From JAWOJF01 sp046481785 (GTDB taxonomy: Bacteria; Bacteroidota; Ignavibacteria; Ignavibacteriales; Ignavibacteriaceae): 9,635 nt of DNA. A model generated the notes under the pieces. That model searched no databases, had not been told where the DNA came from, and was given only the letters and a program-made list of their open reading frames with translations. The position numbers and the translations under genes were made by a program. Each line of letters starts with the position of its first letter. Positions within the stretch are counted from its first letter, which is position 1. The stretch lies in the NCBI GenBank assembly GCA_046481785.1, contig JAWOJF010000380.1:1-9635 (forward strand), read 5' to 3'. This document shows positions 5,490 to 9,635 of the stretch, piece by piece.

Positions 5490-6638
5490 TTGATTAAGCT
5501 TAACATAACAGGAAAAGACAGGAATTCTAAAGCCAGAGCCGGATTTTATGAAACAGACCATGGTATAGTTGAAACACCCATTTTTATGCCTGTGGGAACA
5601 CAGGGCACTGTTAAGGCTGTAAACCAGGATTACCTTAAAAATGATATAAAAGCACAGATTGTTCTTTCAAATACTTATCATCTTTATTTACGCCCGGGTA
5701 CTGAAATATTGGAAAAAGCAGGTGGACTTCACCGTTTTATGAACTGGGATAAACCTATTCTTACTGACAGCGGCGGGTACCAGGTTTTCAGCCTGGCTGA
5801 ACTTCGTAAATTGAAGGCTGACGGTGTGGAATTCAGGTCTCACCTGGATGGTTCAAAGCATTTTTTCAGTCCCGAAAAGGTAATAGCTATCCAGAGAAGT
5901 ATCGGCTCAGATATTATGATGGTGCTTGATGAATGTACCCCCTTTCCGTGTGAGTATGATTATGCTGTTAAATCTACTAAACTTACGTCTGACTGGGCAG
6001 TTCTAAATAAAGAAGCTTTTGAAAAATCATTGCCATTGTACGGCCATAAACAATTCCTTTTTGGTATTATACAGGGGAGTGTTTATAAGGATCTGCGCGA
6101 AAAATCGGCTAAAGATTTACTTAATACCGGCTTTGACGGGTATGCCATTGGCGGATTGGCTGTAGGCGAACCTGCAGAAGTGATGTATGAAATGGTTAAT
6201 TTTACTACTGACTTTATGCCCGATGATCAGCCGAGATATTTAATGGGTGTCGGGAAGCCTGAAAATATTCTTGAAGCTATAGAACGCGGTATTGATATGT
6301 TTGACTGCGTTATGCCGACAAGAAATGCACGCAACTCAAACCTGTTTACATCGGCAGGAGTTCTGGCAATGAGGAATGCTAAGTATAAAGATGATTTTTC
6401 GGCTGTTGATGCAGAATGTGACTGTTATACATGTAAAAATTTTACAAGAGCTTATCTAAGGCATCTGTTTATTGCAGGAGAAATTTTAGCTCTTGAACTG
6501 GCTAGTATTCATAACCTTCACTTTTATTTGAATCTTGTTAAACTGGCAAGAGAAAGAATTATTGAAGGTAATTTTAGAGAATGGAAAAACGAAACAATAA
6601 AAAAAGTAACAATCGGTAAAAATATAACGGAGGAATAA
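5490..6638 (+). CDS. tgt: Queuine tRNA-ribosyltransferase (tRNA-guanine transglycosylase)
   Basis: Tgt exchanges guanine-34 in the anticodon of Asp, Asn, His and Tyr tRNAs for the queuosine precursor preQ1. The 382-residue length is normal for the bacterial enzyme. Asp93 in TDSGGYQVFS (92-101) is the proposed general acid/base. Asp272 in FDCVMPTRNARN (271-282) is the nucleophile. Zinc ligands are Cys310, Cys312, Cys315 and His341, with the same spacing from the nucleophile as in E. coli (Asp264 to Cys302). GGLAVGE at 221-227 is the base-recognition loop. The start is TTG: the in-frame TAG at 5481-5483 leaves no earlier codon, and the first ATG (Met33) would cut into the conserved N-terminus. 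A short AGGT (5482-5485) is the only ribosome-site-like sequence. yajC begins one base after its stop, the widely conserved tgt-yajC arrangement. Queuosine synthesis genes are not in the window. Confidence 0.96.
   Translation: MIKLNITGKDRNSKARAGFYETDHGIVETPIFMPVGTQGTVKAVNQDYLKNDIKAQIVLSNTYHLYLRPGTEILEKAGGLHRFMNWDKPILTDSGGYQVFSLAELRKLKADGVEFRSHLDGSKHFFSPEKVIAIQRSIGSDIMMVLDECTPFPCEYDYAVKSTKLTSDWAVLNKEAFEKSLPLYGHKQFLFGIIQGSVYKDLREKSAKDLLNTGFDGYAIGGLAVGEPAEVMYEMVNFTTDFMPDDQPRYLMGVGKPENILEAIERGIDMFDCVMPTRNARNSNLFTSAGVLAMRNAKYKDDFSAVDAECDCYTCKNFTRAYLRHLFIAGEILALELASIHNLHFYLNLVKLARERIIEGNFREWKNETIKKVTIGKNITEE
6629..6633 (+). promoter_or_regulatory. Ribosome binding site fixing the TTG start of yajC
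   Basis: GGAGG lies within the last codons of tgt, 6 bases before TTG at 6640. The only alternative start, ATG at 6658, has no such site, so the TTG start is preferred. Confidence 0.75.
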
Positions 6639-6639
6639 C

Positions 6640-6960
6640 TTGGAATATTTAATAGCAATGGCTCCGCCGGCTGACGGCAGCGGCGGCGGTGGAATGATAA
6701 GCACAATAATAATGTTCGGTGCTATCTTTGTAATCTTTTATTTTATGATTATACGTCCTCAGCAGAAACGTGCTAAGGAAAGAGAAAAAATGTTGTCTAA
6801 TGTTCAAAAAGGAGATAAGGTTGTAACAAGCGGCGGTATGCATGGTACTGTTGCAGGAATAGATGAAAAGACAGTACTTTTGAATGTAGGTGATAATATA
6901 AAAATGACTTTTGAAAGAAGCGCAATTGCTGCGGTAGTTTCAAAAGAAAAAACTATGTAG
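6640..6960 (+). CDS. yajC: Sec translocon accessory protein YajC
   Basis: YajC is a small inner-membrane protein that associates with SecD-SecF and the SecYEG protein-export channel. The 106-residue length is typical. A short Gly-rich N-terminus (GSGGGG at 13-18) precedes one membrane helix at about 19-38, then the family hallmark RPQQKR at 39-44. The soluble domain has KGDKVVTSGGMHGTV at 57-71, the usual YajC block. The start is TTG, supported by GGAGG 6 bases upstream. The gene follows tgt by one base, as in many bacteria. secD and secF, which often come next, are absent: the next gene is ribBA, across a 119-base spacer with a large hairpin. Confidence 0.94.
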   Translation: MEYLIAMAPPADGSGGGGMISTIIMFGAIFVIFYFMIIRPQQKRAKEREKMLSNVQKGDKVVTSGGMHGTVAGIDEKTVLLNVGDNIKMTFERSAIAAVVSKEKTM

Positions 6961-6996
6961 TTAGCAGTAGAGTTTGTGAGAAATTTTTAATCAATC

Positions 6997-7050
6997 AGGC
7001 ATGCTCTCATACATTCATGTTGTAAACATGTCTGTGTGAATTGCATGCTT
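6997..7050 (+). promoter_or_regulatory. Large nested hairpin between yajC and ribBA
   Basis: Three stems stack on one axis. AGGCATGC (6997-7004) pairs with GCATGCTT (7043-7050), including one G-U. TCATACA (7007-7013) pairs with TGTGTGA (7033-7039), including one T-G. CATGTT (7016-7021) pairs with AACATG (7025-7030) around a GTA loop. Only small internal loops separate them (TC opposite ATT, TT opposite TC). It ends 29 bases before the ribBA ATG. No T-run follows, so it is not a classical terminator. It lacks FMN-riboswitch consensus segments. It could stabilise the yajC message, act as a cis-regulatory RNA for ribBA, or be a DNA operator. Confidence 0.6.
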
Positions 7051-7079
7051 CAGTAAAATATTAGAAGTAAAGAATTGTA

Positions 7080-8276
7080 ATGTTTATACCCGTAGAAGAA
7101 GCCATTGATGAAATAAGGAATGGCAAAGTTATAATAGTAGTTGATGATGAAGACCGTGAAAATGAAGGGGATTTCGTCTGTGCAGCAGAGTATGTTACTC
7201 CCGATATAGTAAATTTTATGGTTACTCATGGCAGGGGAATGCTTTGTGCTGCAATTACTGGCAAAAAATTAGATGAGCTGGAACTGCCTTTAATGGTGGA
7301 TTCAAACTCTGCACTCCATGGAACCCAGTTTACTGTTACAGTAGATGCAATAGAAGGTACCACAACAGGTATCTCGGCCGCTGACAGGGCGCTTACTATT
7401 AAAAAGCTTATTGATAACAGCTCCAAAGCTTCTGATTTTGCCAGGCCGGGACATATTTTCCCTCTGCGTGCTTTTGAAGAGGGAGTATTAAGAAGAGCAG
7501 GCCATACCGAAGCTGCCGTTGACCTGTGCCGCCTTGGGAATCTGCAGCCTGCAGGCGTACTTTGTGAAATTCTTAAAGAAAACGGTGAAATGGCCAGGGT
7601 TCCCGATTTACTGGAATTTGCTGCCAAATTTAATATCAAAATGGTTACCGTTAAAGATATTATTGCTTACCGCCTGCGTAAAGAAAAACTTATTGAAAAA
7701 ATTGCAGATGTCCATTTTCCTACAAAACATGGAACCTTCCGTTTAAACCTTTATAAAAATTTACTGGACGGTAAAGAACAGGTTGCACTTGTTAAAGGAG
7801 AAATTTCTGAAACGGAACCAGTTCTTGTAAGGATGCACTCCGAATGTTTAACCGGGGATGTTTTTCATTCACTAAGGTGTGACTGTCATGATCAGCTTAA
7901 TGCTGCATTAGAGAAGATTAACCAGTCGGGCAGTGGAGTTCTTGTTTATATGAGGCAGGAAGGCCGGGGCATTGGGCTTGGTAATAAAATTCTTGCTTAT
8001 AAACTGCAGGAAGAAGGCAAAGATACTGTTGAAGCAAATGAAGCTCTTGGCTTTAAACCTGATCTGCGCGATTATGGAATAGGTGCACAGATACTTCTTG
8101 ATTTAGGCGTAAAAAAAATAAGATTACTGACTAATAATCCAAAAAAAATAATAGGCTTAAAAGGTTACGGCCTTGAAGTGGTTGAGCGTGTACCTATTGA
8201 AATGGTACCAAATGAAAATAACGAAAGATATCTGAAAACCAAACGGGATAAACTTGGCCATATAATACTTCAGTAG
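7080..8276 (+). CDS. ribBA: Bifunctional RibBA: 3,4-dihydroxy-2-butanone-4-phosphate synthase / GTP cyclohydrolase II
   Basis: RibBA carries the two entry reactions of riboflavin synthesis: ribulose 5-phosphate to the four-carbon unit (RibB) and GTP ring opening (RibA). The 398-residue length is normal. The RibB domain, about 1-200, has DDEDRENEGD at 22-31, the acidic metal/substrate loop, PGHIFPLRA at 123-131 and AGHTEAAVDL at 140-149. The RibA domain, about 205-398, has RMHSECLTGDVF at 251-262 and RCDCHDQL at 266-273, giving zinc ligands Cys256, Cys267 and Cys269. It also has the catalytic EGRGIGL at 294-300 and TNNPKK at 351-356. All key residues seem intact, so both halves should be active. 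The ATG at 7080 gives the standard N-terminus, though only a weak purine-rich AGAAGTAAAG lies upstream. The other riboflavin genes (ribD, ribE, ribH) are not nearby. A strong hairpin at 6997-7050 precedes the gene. Confidence 0.97.
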   Translation: MFIPVEEAIDEIRNGKVIIVVDDEDRENEGDFVCAAEYVTPDIVNFMVTHGRGMLCAAITGKKLDELELPLMVDSNSALHGTQFTVTVDAIEGTTTGISAADRALTIKKLIDNSSKASDFARPGHIFPLRAFEEGVLRRAGHTEAAVDLCRLGNLQPAGVLCEILKENGEMARVPDLLEFAAKFNIKMVTVKDIIAYRLRKEKLIEKIADVHFPTKHGTFRLNLYKNLLDGKEQVALVKGEISETEPVLVRMHSECLTGDVFHSLRCDCHDQLNAALEKINQSGSGVLVYMRQEGRGIGLGNKILAYKLQEEGKDTVEANEALGFKPDLRDYGIGAQILLDLGVKKIRLLTNNPKKIIGLKGYGLEVVERVPIEMVPNENNERYLKTKRDKLGHIILQ

Positions 8277-8366
8277 TATATGCTCATGATTCGGCTTTTG
8301 CGGTTTAACCTGATTACGAAAGTATGCTTAAATATAGAATTAATATTGTTAATAGCCCATTTTTAC

Positions 8367-8371
8367 GGGAG
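8367..8371 (+). promoter_or_regulatory. Ribosome binding site for the NfeD gene (GTG start)
   Basis: GGGAG lies 7 bases before GTG at 8379. This start gives a proper signal peptide and no better ATG exists nearby. The 102-base spacer after ribBA (8277-8378) otherwise shows only A/T-rich sequence without a clear terminator. Confidence 0.65.
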
Positions 8372-8378
8372 CTGTAAA

Positions 8379-9635
8379 GTGAAAACTTTAACCATCCTTA
8401 TTTTGTTTCTTTTCTTTATCAATCCGGTTTCTGCGCAGACTTCAGGGAAAATTTATGAGGCAACTATTGATGGTGAAATTGATCTGGGGCTTGCACCATA
8501 TATTTCAAGGGTAATTTCTGAAGCCGAAGAGAATAAGGCAGAAGCGGTTATTTTCAGGATCAATACTTTCGGCGGAAGGGTTGACGCGGCAACACAAATT
8601 AAAGATGCTATCATGTCAAGCAAAGTATTGACAATTGCATATATAAATAACCGGGCTATATCTGCAGGAGCCTTAATTGCATTATCTTGTAAAAAGATAA
8701 CCATGGTTCCCGGCAGTTCGATCGGTGCTGCTACTGTGGTAGATCAAACCGGTGAAAAAGTAAGCGAAAAGTATCAATCATATATGCGCTCAGAGATGCG
8801 CTCTACTGCTGAAAAAAACGGCAGGCGCACAGATATTGCCCAGGGAATGGTAGATGAAAGGATAGTAGTTAAAGATCTTGATGATGACAGCACTAAACTT
8901 ATTACTTTAACAGCAGAAGAGGCCGTAAAATTTGGCATAGCAGATACTATTATTTCCAGTGTTGATGAAATAGCCGGTGCTTTTGGTTTATCGGGTGAAA
9001 TAGCAAAAGTTGAAAGCAACTGGGCAGAGGATGTAGTAAGATTCCTTAATAGTCCAATTATTTCAACTATACTTATTCTTGCCGGTATATTTGGAATAAT
9101 GGCGGAAGTAAAAACTCCCGGCTGGGGGCTTCCCGGAACCGCAGGCTTAATAGCTTTAACTTTATTTTTCGGTTCCTCATATATTCTTCAGCTTGCTTCA
9201 ATAGTGGATATACTTCTTTTTGTTATCGGATTGGCACTGCTGGCTCTGGAAATTTTTGTGATACCCGGCTTCGGATTTGCCGGTATTGGCGGTATATTAT
9301 TAATCCTTGCCTCACTTTTTCTTGCACTAATTGATACTGATATGCCTTATATTGATTATGATTTGATTTCAAGAGCAATCATTCAGCTTACGGTTGCGCT
9401 AACAGCATCACTGGCTGCTATATTTCTTATAGCAAAATATCTTCCTAAAAGCAGCGTCTTTAGTAAACTGGTACTTGCTGAAGAGGAGAGTGCGGAAAAA
9501 GGTTATGTTTCTTACCCTTCAGTTAAAGAATTAATTGGGGCAGAAGGAGTTGCTTTAACTACCCTGCGTCCTGCTGGTACCGCTGAATTTAACGGCCAAA
9601 GAGTAGATGTTGTTGCCGATTGGGAATATATTGAA
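8379..9635 (+). CDS. Long-form NfeD membrane serine protease (ClpP-class), 3' end cut by window
   Basis: 419 residues are visible and the frame is open at the window end. Residues 1-19 are a signal peptide with likely cleavage after VSA. Residues about 24-205 form a ClpP-type serine protease domain on the outer face of the membrane. Ser95 in ISAGALIA (94-101) is the nucleophile and Lys131 the probable general base, four residues before Tyr135, as Lys138 and Tyr142 are spaced in Pyrococcus horikoshii PH1510. NTFGGRVDAA (62-71) is the substrate-strand region. About four or five membrane helices lie between 227 and 355, and the C-terminal NfeD OB-fold begins near 385 and is cut at the end. Long NfeD proteins are usually encoded beside a stomatin/SPFH-family partner, which the archaeal enzyme cleaves. 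Such a gene may follow beyond this window (inference). The start is GTG with GGGAG 7 bases upstream. Confidence 0.93.
   Translation, partial: MKTLTILILFLFFINPVSAQTSGKIYEATIDGEIDLGLAPYISRVISEAEENKAEAVIFRINTFGGRVDAATQIKDAIMSSKVLTIAYINNRAISAGALIALSCKKITMVPGSSIGAATVVDQTGEKVSEKYQSYMRSEMRSTAEKNGRRTDIAQGMVDERIVVKDLDDDSTKLITLTAEEAVKFGIADTIISSVDEIAGAFGLSGEIAKVESNWAEDVVRFLNSPIISTILILAGIFGIMAEVKTPGWGLPGTAGLIALTLFFGSSYILQLASIVDILLFVIGLALLALEIFVIPGFGFAGIGGILLILASLFLALIDTDMPYIDYDLISRAIIQLTVALTASLAAIFLIAKYLPKSSVFSKLVLAEEESAEKGYVSYPSVKELIGAEGVALTTLRPAGTAEFNGQRVDVVADWEYIE

Noticed and set aside
6961..7079. FMN riboswitch before ribBA
   Set aside because: The conserved AGGGG- and CCC-containing segments of the FMN element are absent; the spacer has only a single nested hairpin.
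7226..7639. 137-codon minus-strand frame inside ribBA
   Set aside because: It lies wholly within a gene with unambiguous RibB motifs on the plus strand, and the translation shows no recognisable domain.
1..9635. CRISPR arrays, tRNA/rRNA genes, insertion sequences, phage or defence genes
   Set aside because: No regularly spaced repeats, transposase or integrase motifs, cloverleaf sequences or defence-type domains are visible; the window is nearly filled with housekeeping genes.

Overview
The window is a low-GC (by eye about 37%) stretch of an ordinary bacterial chromosome, with about 515 bases of clearly different, high-GC DNA (about 60%) joined to its left end. The low-GC part carries only plus-strand housekeeping and metabolic genes. 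Its short A/T-rich spacers, weak Shine-Dalgarno use, AT-rich direct repeats and protein types would suit a Gram-negative of the Fibrobacterota-Chlorobiota-Bacteroidota (FCB) group, perhaps Ignavibacteria-like. That placement is an inference with low confidence. The high-GC left end looks proteobacterial and is probably not native.

Layout. Positions 1-515 hold the C-terminal half of a degenerate EAL (c-di-GMP) domain protein on the minus strand. At about 516 it meets, head to head, the C-terminal endonuclease domain of MutL on the plus strand. Both genes lose their 5' halves at the same point and base composition changes there, so an assembly chimera is the simplest reading. A 299-base spacer follows (AT-rich tandem repeat, hairpins, weak promoter-like boxes). 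Next comes a tightly packed trio: a B12-dependent acyl-CoA mutase large subunit (1526-3175), a UbiA-family prenyltransferase resembling decaprenyl-phosphate phosphoribosyltransferase (3175-4062) and a CNNM/CBS/CorC transporter-type membrane protein (4064-5308). A 181-base spacer has a GC-rich palindrome and a hexanucleotide-periodic tract. Then follow tgt (5490-6638) and yajC (6640-6960), one base apart, a spacer with a large nested hairpin, ribBA (7080-8276), and a long-form NfeD membrane serine protease (8379 to the window end, truncated).

How the genes work together. There is no single pathway. The trio is probably co-transcribed because of overlap or one-base spacing, but its members act in acyl-CoA rearrangement, polyprenyl-phosphate chemistry and ion transport. 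tgt-yajC is a widely conserved pair (tRNA queuosine modification and Sec accessory protein); here it is followed by ribBA (riboflavin) rather than secDF.

The point most worth attention is that the mutase, which would normally be labelled methylmalonyl-CoA mutase, carries Phe78 and Gln196 at the two positions that separate isobutyryl-CoA mutase from methylmalonyl-CoA mutase. I found no defence system, mobile element, CRISPR array, tRNA or rRNA, and no convincing undescribed multi-gene system.
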